From Nymphaea colorata (Eukaryota > Streptophyta > Magnoliopsida > Nymphaeales > Nymphaeaceae): a stretch of 64,000 nucleotides of DNA. A program made the position numbers and the translations under genes. The stretch covers positions 3,295,503 through 3,359,502 of the forward strand of contig NC_045143.1 of the NCBI RefSeq assembly GCF_008831285.2, read 5' to 3'. The notes under the pieces are model-generated. The model ran no database searches, was not told where the DNA came from, and saw only the letters and a program-made list of their open reading frames with translations. Position 1 is the first letter of the stretch. Every line of letters starts with the position of its first letter. Shown here in pieces: positions 54,119 through 64,000 of the stretch.

Positions 54119-54175
54119 ATGTGCCATCCGCCTGTACTGCTGCGTTGGCATTTCCATGGACTTGGCCTCTTCTGA
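54119..54175 (+). promoter_or_regulatory. Upstream ORF overlapping the RING-H2 start codon
   Basis: An ATG at 54119 opens an 18-codon frame (MCHPPVLLRWHFHGLGLF) ending at TGA 54173-54175. The main ATG at 54156 lies inside it in another frame. If the leader is spliced as inferred, this is the first ATG of the mRNA, so the main frame would need leaky scanning. Confidence 0.5.
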
Positions 54176-57100
54176 AGTAGATTGTGAAGACCAGAACGAC
54201 GAGCACCCTTTATTAATGGATAGACCATCGAGCCCATTAGTAGACGAGCATGTCATAAGCATGACACAGGGAACTACAGCTACATCAAATTCACTTGACG
54301 CTTCAACCAGTTCAGGAACATCACAGGAAAGGACGGCAAGAGACAGTATGCATGCCCGAAACCCTCCATCATCTGCCTTGCCTTCTGCAAGAAACAGTCT
54401 AAGAAGAGGCAATAATTATGGTCGACGACGTAGGAGTCCTCTCAATTCAGGGTTGTGGATTTCAATTGAACTTGCGATTGCAATGAGCCAGATAATTGCA
54501 TCCGTAATTGTTTTATCGTTATCAGGACATGAGAAGCCTAAGGCTCCGCTGTTTGTCTGGGTCGTGGGTTATGCCTCTGGTTGTCTCGCCACTCTGCCAC
54601 TTCTTTATTGGCGTTATATCTCACGCAACCGTACGTCAGAACAGGAACAGGCTCAGGCACATGCTGGTTCTGATGCAGGCAACCCTTATTTAGAATCATC
54701 TTCTCATGGAGCAACATCAACTTCTCCGGTTCCTGAAGAAGAGGTTGGTCGTCAGAACAGTGCAATCTCATGGAATGATCAAAATGCCTCGCAAAATTCA
54801 AGGTACTGTATTTCTGCGAACATAGTTCAAGTAATTATTCTGTGAGCTATTCAAGAAAATTATTTAAAACATTGCTAATATAGAAAATCAAATTTAGTTG
54901 TTATATCTATTTTCTCAATAATGAAGAACCCAATATTGAGATAGAAGACCTGGCAAGTGCTTAACGCGCTGTACTTATGCCATTTCGCCAACAGTGTAAT
55001 TTCTAAGGTGGAAGCTTCTTGAACCCATGGTGACTTCTGCATCACTGGTGAATTTTGATGCCTTGTAGAAAGCTATAAATAGATTAATAGCAGGCAGACT
55101 TTAAGCTACTCAAGCAACCATACGGTTTCATGGCTAATGTAGGATTGAATCAGTTGATAGCGTTGTATTAAAGCAAATTATGCTGCTGCGAAAGTTTACC
55201 TTACCTTTGTAAGGAGACCAAAGAACCTGCTTGCAGGCTGTGTCTGACTATTCATTGTACTTATTTCCATGTTTTTGTTTATTGTGAACTTAGACAGCTA
55301 GACCAGTTCCTTTTCTAAATTTACATTAAGTTGCATAAAAGATACTACCACACAAATTCATGATCATTTACCATTTAAAATGCTCTGAGAAAACCAATTT
55401 CACTTTTATGTACTAATGCTTTCATGTAATTCCATTTTTCTAGTTTGACTCAGAATGTCAATCATATCTGTTTTATTTGTTCTTGTTTTACTAGGAATTT
55501 TGATTGATTTTTAAGTTCTCTTTAGCTGTTTTTCACCATGAGGAAAGGCAACATGTTGATATTAGTGGTTATGGGATGAGTAGCAATAGCAACTCATCTT
55601 TACTGGTCTTGTTTGTTGAATGCGCAGAATCCTAGCCCTCTTCTTTTATGCCATGTTATATCTGAAATATGCTTTCATTCAGGTCAGAAGCATATCAAAC
55701 AAAGCCACTGGGAACTCCCATACCCATTTGTTCCTGGGATGATATTGAGCCTCTTAGGGCAACATAGCTGCTCTAAGTTCCTTTGTCTTTCCATCTCAGT
55801 ATATGGATGTATTGCTCCTGACTTATCTCTGTGAGCATGTCATCCAGAGTTCGATCCATGACGTTCAATGGGATACCAACAGTGTGGAAGGTGCAGGCTT
55901 GCTAACAAATCTGTTGGTTGGGTTTAGGGCTTGTCTGTAGCACTTAGGCTAGTGACCACTGCAAAGTTGAAGGAGTTCGGAAAATAATTTGTGATTTTGG
56001 ATGATCTGGAAAAGGACAAGCCTTATGCCTGTGTTTTTTATCATGGTAACTCATTAGACTTATGTTTCTTAAAGGGGACTATATATTTAGTGTGTTTCTT
56101 TGTACAGTTGCACCTGGAACCATGGGTTCCGCTTTCTCATTTGTACACTAAGATATTGTTTATGGACTTATTCCTGATGAATTTATCCTTTGCCATTTTA
56201 TTTATTTGTTCAAATATTTATTTGAATTCCTTATTGATAGGATCAGGGTTCTTGTAGACTACCTTAAGATGGCATTGGATTGCTTCTTTGCTGTTTGGTT
56301 TGTGGTTGGTAATGTTTTAATCTTTGGTGGGCATTCCTCTTCTTCTGAAGCTCCAAACTTGTATAGGTATGGCTGGTACTCTTTTGACTAAGCTCATCTT
56401 GCGTTTGTCTCTCTCTCTCTTTCTCCATTATGTTGGTTAATTGAGTCTATGTTTTTGCATTCGCAGGCTATGTATAGTATTTTTGACCTTCAGCTGCATT
56501 GGATATGCCATGCCATTTATTCTTTGTGCAACCATCTGTTGCTGTTTGCCATGTATAATATCTATTCTTGGTTTCCGGGAGGACCAATCTCATGCCCGAG
56601 GAGCAAGTCCAGAAGATATCAGCGCTCTTCCAAAGTACAAATTCAAGGCCGGACATGGCCATGGAGGAAACAAAGATGAGAATGAGATCCACAGTGACAG
56701 TTCGGTTGATGGTGGTGTTATAGGAGTTGGTACGGAATGGGAGAGATTGATTTCTGCAGAGGATGCTGTAAGTCTGCACTGTTTATGCCTTCGTACTCAT
56801 TTGGTTTGTTTTGGTTGATCTAGCCTTACAAGTTTGAATAGGTGAAACATGCTTGGTGCTTCCTGCAAAAAAGAGAGATCAGATTATGGACCTAACAATA
56901 CAGCCTTTGGTTGTCTCTCCTTGTCCTTCAATTCAAGTCACTTGCATGTTCTTCCATGTGCTATGTTTTATACCCAGAACCAATTGACTGCGTAGTCTGT
57001 GATCCATCTGTTGGTTGTGTGTCAATAGGAGACCTTGTTAGAGATCAGTGAATTTGGTCGTGCATAAAGGGCAGTAACTGAGCATACATTTAATTTGGCC

Positions 57101-57661
57101 AAAAAAACTGCACCTAAAGATTGTTAAAGATGGAGAGCTAAATTCGGAGCATGCACTTACAGTGACCAGGGTGGTTGACACAACCGGCTGCACTGAGCTG
57201 GTCATCGTGCTTGGTGGACTATGTGTCTGAGTCATGTTGCCACAGGCTTGATCTATTGCATTAATAGCTTTCAAGCTTTTGTGGTCATGGCCCTTGTGAT
57301 TTGCAAAGTTGTTTTAGTCTTTCTTCCTCATTCTTGTATTTAGGTTATGGGCATCGTGACTTGTCAAACTTGCATTAATAGCTTTCAAGCTTTTGCGGAC
57401 ATGGCCATTGTGTTTTTTCAGGTCTGCTGTATTTGCTTGGCAAAATATGTCGACAATGATGAACTCAGAGAGCTACCGTGCACACATTTGTTCCATTCAG
57501 AATGTGTCGACAAGTGGCTAAAGATCAATGCATTGTGTCCACTCTGCAAGCATGAGGTTGGTGAGAATTTGAGGGCCACATCTGAATCAAGTTCTGGGGT
57601 GCATCATGGAGAACGCAGAGTGGGTTCTGAGGTTGCTGGAGCAGGATTCACAATGGTTTAA
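54156..57661 (+). CDS. Multi-pass membrane RING-H2 E3 ubiquitin ligase, four coding exons
   Basis: Homologous to the Arabidopsis At1g12760/At1g63170 group of membrane RING ligases, which pass ubiquitin from an E2 to substrates not known here. Exons: 54156-54802, 56241-56366, 56467-56767, 57422-57661; phases join cleanly to 437 residues ending at TAA 57659-57661. Predicted membrane segments lie at about residues 99-122, 131-153, 226-246 and 259-293. The last holds ILCATICCCLPCIISILGF, a conserved family block. The cytosolic RING at about 360-400 has all ligands: C360, C363, C378, H380, H383, C386, C397 and C400 (C-x2-C-x14-C-x-H-x2-H-x2-C-x10-C-x2-C), hence RING-H2. The N terminus is acidic and serine-rich with an RRRRS patch before the first membrane segment. 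The tail after the RING is short. An out-of-frame upstream ATG overlaps the start. Confidence 0.94.
57425..57547 (+). other. RING-H2 finger coding segment
   Basis: The last exon encodes CCICLAKYVDNDELREL, then PCTHLFHSECVDKWLKIN and ALCPLC. All eight zinc ligands are present, as is the tryptophan (DKWL) that usually contacts the E2, so catalytic competence is expected. Confidence 0.95.
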
Positions 57662-58470
57662 GCGGCTTCATTTTGATTTTGAGTCACTAAAAGTAAAAAT
57701 GGCTGTGAACTATGTCAACCAAACGATGGGATAACCTGACAGTTTGCAGAGAAATGCAAAGACTCTGCAACTCAATGGTTGCCCAGAGCTGCTTCAAATG
57801 GTGAAGATGATTAATCAGAGAATGGCTCCTTACCGGATGAAACATGTACTTTATAGGTGGGTATCACTTGTATCATTAGATCCATCTCTATGAATATGGT
57901 ACCCATGTTTGTGACCCGCGACCTTTCCTTGTGCTGCTGTGGAGCTTATGACGACTTGTTTGGTGATGACGCTATGGGAAAACACCAGCAAGCATGCCCT
58001 GGCTTTTGAATGCATCCTTATCTGCAACGACAAGAAGCAGAAAGGGCTATGTTTTGCCTTGTGAAATTTTCTTGATTACCAAGCTTTTGTTAGCTTCTTT
58101 ATGCGCGTCTGTGTGTGCGCATAGAAGCTTGTATTTAATAGTATGATGAAGCTTATGTTGGAAAAGTCTTTTACATGGTGGCAGCGCGCCGTATCTATCA
58201 GCATAAAGTTGAAGATAATTGCAGGCCGGAGCTACTATAGAGAAAGTTTGGGGGCCAGATTCTGCTGCTCTGTGACAAGCAAGCAGGCAATTTTGCTCTC
58301 TTTCTTGTGAAGCTCGTGGTGGTAGCAATGGCTTGACTTGATCATTATTCTTGTGTTTTTAATGTCTTGCCGTAGTTGTACATGCCTTCGTTTCCTCAGC
58401 GAATGAGTAGAATTCATCATTTTCTTCGTGCTATTAATGTATTGCCGAATCATCCATGCCATACATAAAC
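57662..58470 (+). other. Probable 3' UTR and downstream flank of the RING-H2 gene
   Basis: No open frame of note follows the stop. A diverged direct repeat lies at about 58349-58387 and 58425-58461; both copies contain TTAATGT, TTGCCG and CATGCC. No canonical AATAAA was seen, so the 3' end is uncertain. Confidence 0.4.
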
Positions 58471-58824
58471 ATGACTCTGGGTGATTTGTCTACCTGATTC
58501 ATCAGAGTTCTTTAGTTTGACTATTTTATTTAGATGTTAATTGTTTTTGTCTTTGTGGGTAAGTGATGTGTCCATTGTTTAGTATCAACGAGAAGAACGT
58601 TAATTAAATAGGCTTTAAATTGAACCGGATTTTGAATAGAAAATTGAATCATTCTGAATTATTACCGATTAATAAGACTTAAAATTTTGCAGAATTTTAT
58701 TTCACAATTCAGAAAAAATCAAATAACTTCATCAGTGAATAAGAAGCAAAGTAACCCGCTTGTATTAGTGTTAACTAGTTAATTACCCAACCGGAATCCA
58801 AAAGGTTTAAATGATAAGGTAGCG

Positions 58825-58988
58825 TTTGTAGCCCCGGATCTTAGATCCAGGGCTGATTTAACTTAGGTTTTCAAAAACTTTTTTTTGATATCATCGAAAC
58901 ATCTCTCACTTTCTCTCTCACCGACCGGAGCAAGCTCGAATGGACGAAAGCTCGAAGCCATGGCGCGGGGTTGTTCGTGACGATGGTG

Positions 58989-59037
<49 letters not shown>

Positions 59038-59180
59038 CTCCCTCTCTCTCTTTGTGTCCAGAACGGTTTCTCTGAAACCCTCAGCAAAGGTTTCAGAGAG
59101 ACCCTCGTTGATGAGGGTTTCTCTGAAACCCTTGTCGAGGGTTTCCGACAAGGGTTTCTCTGAAACCCAGGGAAGAAGGG
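58825..59180. repeat. Repeat block: MITE-like end, (TC)n run and GGTTTC palindromes
   Basis: TAGCCCCGGATCTTAGATCC at about 58829-58848 matches the inverted end of the element at 45881-46202. About 140 bp further on is a (TC)n tract of about 60 bp, then four copies of a 15 bp palindromic unit (GGTTTCTCTGAAACC or its close variant) at 59065, 59089, 59116 and 59153. The matching far end of a full element was not found. Confidence 0.6.
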
Positions 59181-60232
59181 ATTCAGAGAGACCTAGAGAA
59201 GATGTGCTCCTGTCGATTTCTCTGAAAAATTCACAACCCTGTTTTTAATCTTGCTGCGGTTTGCTACAAATTGACTGAAGTGGAAGAATGACTAAGCCCA
59301 GTAATTGGTAAAGTAGAAAGAAGAAAGGGAGGAGGAAGATGAAAAAAGTGCGGGGTTTCCCGCAAGAATTTATGCGTGGAATTGACATCATGTGTTTGTT
59401 AAAACCATGGATCTCGCCTTAACTATAGAGAGAGAGAGAGAGAGAGGCTTGAAGAAAAAAGACGTGCACAAAGAAAAATATGGAGCGGATATACTTGCCA
59501 ACTTGGGTAAAGATTTCTTGGATAGGATGGGTGTGTTCCCACTTATGGCTCTAGTGTGGGTCCGCCATTGGAGATGGATAACTTATATCTAATTTCATTT
59601 GCAGTCACTATCTGATTCAGTGAAAAAGTTTCAATTGGAATGCTGGTTCATGAATATTGGATTCAAACAGGGTTCAACTTCAAACCCGAATTTGCTGCGC
59701 GTTCAAACCTTTCATTATGTAAAATATAGGAAGGACGTGCATGGTGATAACTTAGCCATGAATTTAACACGAAGCGAAAATTTGAAGAGCAGTAGAATCT
59801 TTTAGAAGACGGAAAGAGTCAAATAACACATTGAAAACAATACCGTTTATTATCGTTGGCATTAAATTTGTTCACACCTTTGTTATGAAAGGTTCAGTAG
59901 AATGATGACGTACAAAAGCCCAAAGAATCAAAGCTTAAACGGTTCAGATTTAGCTTATACTTGAAACTTCCTGAATCATATCCAACTCTTTTGGGTTTTA
60001 TGGGTTTATAGTTAAGGAAGATACGGATAGAAAGGTAAAGAAGGATGCATGGAAGTTGGCACGTTGAACAGTCTTTCTTTCTGCCTTTATTGTGGCTCAA
60101 CTTATTAAAATAAGTGGAGCATGTTCATCAAATTTACAGTAAATAAAACATTAACAAGGTGACACGTTCGTCAGTTTGACTCTCATAGGTGCTACTTGCT
60201 TGAGAAAGCAAATGGTATGATCATGGTATTCA

Positions 60233-60349
60233 TTAAAGGGTGTACCATTCCCCACCAAAGTTCTTGATGCAGTCAGGATTTTGCCGGCAGGGAGGAATTT
60301 GGGGTGGAGGAGGAAAGGAAGGAGGATCTTTTTTTTCAGGCGGTGGTTG
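60233..60349 (-). pseudogene. Minus-strand coding-like remnant, proline-rich with two cysteines
   Basis: This frame on the minus strand is open for 38 codons from just after an in-frame TAA (60350-60352) to a TAA at 60233-60235. It reads QPPPEKKDPPSFPPPPQIPP and then a tail with CRQNPDC and GGEWYTL. The composition looks like protein, but there is no start codon, no usable acceptor after the upstream stop and no family I recognise. It could be the last exon of a decayed secreted-protein gene, or chance. Confidence 0.25.
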
Positions 60350-62100
60350 TTAACCCCTGTTCACCTGAAACATATAATCAACACAATCAAAGAAGCATGG
60401 GCCCATAACCAATCTTAGAATAATCCTATATACTCAAAATCAGAGTTTGGTGGACTGGTACTTTTATGGCGACAGTGAAAAGGGCATGTATCTCTCATGT
60501 ATGTAATATTTTGGAGATTACTTAAGAATTAAGATGGGTGATTTAAATATGTTTGGGAAATTTAAAACAATTGAATTTAGGAAACTCTGAAACAGGTGGG
60601 GACTGAGAAGAGAAGTTGGCCGCATGAGATAGAATCACCAAAAAGGTTGTCGCTTTGAAAACTCACGTGCAGTTCACTGGAGTTCCTCATGCCGGCGAGA
60701 CTGCAAGTTCCGGCAACCTCGACCCTTGACGCTTGTACAGTCCCCGTTTACAGCAAGACCCATCAAATTCAAGACAGCTCTGCAAGTGATTCTATATATC
60801 AAGGAGGCAATCTCAACTTTCGGCGGCTTACTCAAACTTTCATTGCTGATATTGGTTGATGGAAGGTGTTTCTCTGCTGCTAATTGCTTGATCTCGGACT
60901 TTCCCCAACACCCAGTTCAGTCCAATAGCCTCTGTGAGCAAGTAATCTCTCCTAGAGCAGAATTATTTCAGTTGCCAATCCATCAATAACAATAATATCA
61001 TATTCAGCAGCAAAGATGATTCGTGAAATCAACACGTTGGTGGCTTCATGCTGTCCTGTTAAGATCAGAAATTGAATGGGATCAGGCAGGCTGCTAATCC
61101 AGTGACGACTAAATGATTCATGAATCAGTTTCGAATACATTAGATACAAAAAATCAATTGTTTGTCCGTCCCTGGGGGTCGGAAAGGAACAGAAAAATAT
61201 TTCCAGGTTTGCCTGTTCTGTGTAAGAACTGGTCCATAAGCGACATCCTCTTTTCATATTTTGACATGAAATATAGATAACAGATTCTCTTTTTGAAATG
61301 AATGCAGGATTTAGATTTCATTCGCTTTTATTTTTTTTAAATTTAAACTCATAATGCTTTTAGGTACATAGAGATACAAGTATGTGAGATCTAGAATTAT
61401 GAGACAAGCACTCTAAAGTTACGAAACAGCCCCTCAATCCTGGAAATACTTCGAAATAAATGTGAAGTTTTGATGGTTTTTTTTTTATATTAACATCAGT
61501 ATATTCAAATTATTAACTAAAGAAATACAAACTTAGGATAACAAAATCTTACCAAATGGAGGGGTGGAGTGGTGATAAAGAATTCTATAATTTACGTTAC
61601 AAAACAAACGTACCCAAGCAAAAAAGTTGAGTGAAAAGGAACTTTTTGACTTGGTGGAGTGAAGGAAATTTTTGACTTAGAGGGAAAAGGAAGATACAGA
61701 AGAGGGTTGAAGCCTTCGCCTTTTCCCCGTTTTTCGTTTTTAGAGTTAATGGCTTTTTGAAGATTTAGGTGGGGACAAAAAAAACCCCTCAACTAGAGGA
61801 TCATATATCCATTGTTTACTGTTTAAAAGATTAACACTCATAGAGATGGAACTGATCTTCATTAGGCCTCTTGAAAAAACTTTGAAGGAAGGGCTTGGTA
61901 AGAGGTACACTAGCACAGTGTTCTAAGAACCTTCTTTGACCATTTCAACAAAAAGAAAAGGAAGAAAGTTTTCGAGTCTCAAGCTGCCATTTTGACACAT
62001 CCAATATCCAAGAGCCATCTGACCCGTTTAGGTCAATGGTAAAACCGAAAGATCTAGAGGATTAGGGGTATTGTCGTCACCCTAAAAACAGTGGCCATCT

Positions 62101-62106
62101 TATAAA
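62101..62106 (+). promoter_or_regulatory. TATA box of a further gene near the window end
   Basis: TATAAA at 62101-62106 lies about 30 bp before a pyrimidine-rich leader. A telo-box-like GTTAGGGTTT at about 62226-62235 and a CCCTAAAAA at about 62080 are typical of plant housekeeping and translation-related promoters. Confidence 0.5.
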
Positions 62107-62129
62107 ATCTCTTATCGCCCTTCCATTTT

Positions 62130-62304
62130 TCTTCTTTTGTCATTTCCACTTTTTTCCTTCCCCGAGGTTTTCGTTTTCCTCAAGGAGGTCGCGGCGAGTG
62201 GCCGAAAGATCCACAGCCACCACCAGTTAGGGTTTCTGCTAAATTCGTGCTTTGTGCGACAGGAAATCGTCCGTCCTTCTTGAGGCAACTGATTTTCTCC
62301 TCAG
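62130..62304 (+). other. Inferred ATG-free 5' UTR exon of a downstream gene
   Basis: The sequence from about 62130 has no ATG and ends CTCCTCAG|GTAATC, a good donor at 62305. This fits a non-coding first exon whose coding exons lie beyond the window. The product cannot be inferred. Confidence 0.45.
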
Positions 62305-64000
62305 GTAATCAATCTTTTAATCCGTTCTTGTACCCTGGGTTTGTTCCTTCAGTTCAAAAACCCTAGTCTTTTTTGTTGTTTTTTTCCTCGAGTTTGCATT
62401 TGCACTATTCTTGTGTTCAAGAGGTTTGTCTGATGTTGGTAGCTTTTAATTTCTGGAAATTGCTGTGAAAGGTTGGTCCTTTCTTCGGTTGTGGAGGAAT
62501 TTTGTCAATTTGAGTCTTGAGATTTCAGCATGTATGGTTGCCAAGTTTGGTCGTCACAGGTTTCTTTGGTGAAAGATTCGTTGTTTCTTCTTTTTTGGTC
62601 TGGAATGGTTTGATGCATGCATGAAAGATTCGGTCATTTCGTTATTCGCACTGATTAGTTGCTTAGTGCTTACCTTCGATTTGCGTTTCTGGCATTTACT
62701 TCGAACGATTTGTTCGAGCATGCAGTGGTGGTATCTGTTTGACTGAGTATCAATAAGTATAGGGTTTATTGTTTCACCTTATGTGGAGATTGTTTACCAG
62801 TAGATTATTGCTTTCTTGTTCTATTAGTTCTTTCTCCAGTAGCCTTTGTAAATTTGATTGAGAGCCTACGGCGTACTCCTGTGTTATGCCAAAGTTGCTT
62901 GACACTCTCCTGGGTGAGATGTAAGCTTGGTTAGACTTTTGGTACGTGATTCAGCAATTCTTAGATGGATAAGACTTGATGATGGACGATAACGTTGATG
63001 ATTCAGAAATATTGGTGCTCAACATGTGTGGCTCTTTACTTAGGGCTGGTACTGATGATGATCATGGTTGTCCAGCTGCTGTGTTCCGGATAACTGCTGG
63101 AGGATTACTAAGTGACAACTATTCTGGGTTTTTGTTGTCAATAAGCTGAGATAGGTTTTCAAAGAAAATTAAAGGATCGACAGCAATATAGGCTGCACAT
63201 GAATTGGAATGGAGGTGTTATGTAAAGCTTTTACACCGTTAACGTGGAGAAATTGTTCATTACTTATGTCCTATATTATCCTTAACAATAGGAAAGACCG
63301 AGTATATGTGTAAAAGGGTTAATTTTGATACTGCTTATTTTTTTACTCGATGTACTGAAAAGGAAAAAATGTGTTTCTGAAAAGCATGCTGTTCTTTCTA
63401 GAGATAGGGACTGATCACAAAGTTAAGGAAGGTGTAAACACAATGTACTGAAATAATCTGGTCAATGAACTATACTGAAGTAGAAACATAAGTAAACAAA
63501 GAATGTGCCAGTTGAATAGTCAAATTAGAAGTAACTTCAAAAGTGCAGTGGAAAAAGTTAGGATTTACTTCCTATATGTGTCACAAGACGGCATAGCAAT
63601 GCTTAGCTTAGGAATTGCTATGCTCTTTTCCTGCTTTTAGAGGGTATGGTGTGTTAGTTGAATGGGATTTTAGTAGTTTCTAAATTGTGTTTCAAAGTTC
63701 AATGGTAATCTTTCTATGTTTAGTTTGGCTAATTTTTTTATTAGTATTTAATTCTTCTTTGTTTGAAGTAGGTTGCTGTATTAGAATATAAGTGGTTCAA
63801 ATTTCTCATTTTTGTGAAAGCCTTTTTACTTTGTAGCTATAAACAAGACTGCAGAGTGCGGTCTTGTAGAAGGAATCAATCTTTTTAGTCTTTTCCTTTG
63901 TAGTGAGGAGTCGTTGGTGGATAAATGAACTCCTATGGATTTGCCCAATGTAGGTTCAAAAACCCATTTTCTGCCCATCCTTGTGGGTTCAAAGAGTGCA
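62305..64000 (+). other. Probable leader intron running off the window end
   Basis: About 1.7 kb of T-rich sequence with no open frame of over 60 codons from an ATG on either strand and no recognisable coding exon. It fits the start of a long 5' leader intron. Nothing else can be supported. Confidence 0.4.

Larger units (their letters stand above)
58471..62095. other. Intergenic region after the RING-H2 gene
   Basis: About 3.6 kb without a supportable intact gene. It holds a GGATCTTAGATCC-type repeat end (58825-58860), a (TC)n run (about 58990-59050), a palindrome cluster (59065-59180), a short (GA)n run (about 59427-59446) and minus-strand coding-like remnants (60233-60349, 60674-60916, 60952-61257). 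The rest is AT-rich and shows nothing recognisable. Confidence 0.65.

Noticed and set aside
58940-59248. 102-codon + strand frame beginning MDESSKPWRGV
   Set aside because: Much of it is translation of a (TC)n run and of the GGTTTC palindromes; it lies in a repeat block with no family match.

Overview
This window is nuclear DNA from a flowering plant. The evidence is three multi-exon genes with GT-AG introns whose products match plant housekeeping families along their whole length, AT-rich introns and intergenic DNA full of (TA)n and (TC)n microsatellites, and small inverted-repeat elements. The species cannot be named from the sequence. No CRISPR, operon, tRNA or rRNA signal was seen.

Layout, all genes on the + strand. 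(1) 1-23641: the 3' 21 coding exons of GRV2/KAM2, the plant RME-8/DNAJC13 endosomal J-domain protein; its 5' end lies before the window. (2) About 23900-30100: intergenic, AT-rich, with decayed repeats. (3) 30265-48846: a complete 26-exon NAA15 gene encoding the auxiliary, ribosome-anchoring subunit of NatA; the spliced frame gives 899 residues. (4) About 49560-52600: intergenic. (5) About 52620-58500: a RING-H2 E3 ubiquitin ligase with four membrane segments, 437 residues in four coding exons behind a non-coding first exon. (6) About 58500-62095: intergenic, with a repeat-derived palindrome cluster and minus-strand coding-like remnants. (7) 62101 to the end: the promoter, ATG-free first exon and start of a leader intron of a further + strand gene whose coding part lies beyond the window.

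All splice junctions of the three genes were joined by hand; phases match at every junction and no in-frame stop is left. The genes serve separate processes (endosome sorting, co-translational N-terminal acetylation, ubiquitylation at a membrane), and adjacency gives no reason to link them.

I found no convincing new biological system. The best leads are regulatory or repeat-related: an upstream ORF overlapping the RING gene start, a probable 3'-UTR intron in NAA15, a possible alternative terminal exon in the RING gene, a duplicated splice-acceptor region, a 1.5 kb inverted-repeat element bounded by (TA)n inside the last GRV2 intron, and a dispersed palindromic GGATCTTAGATCC repeat family.
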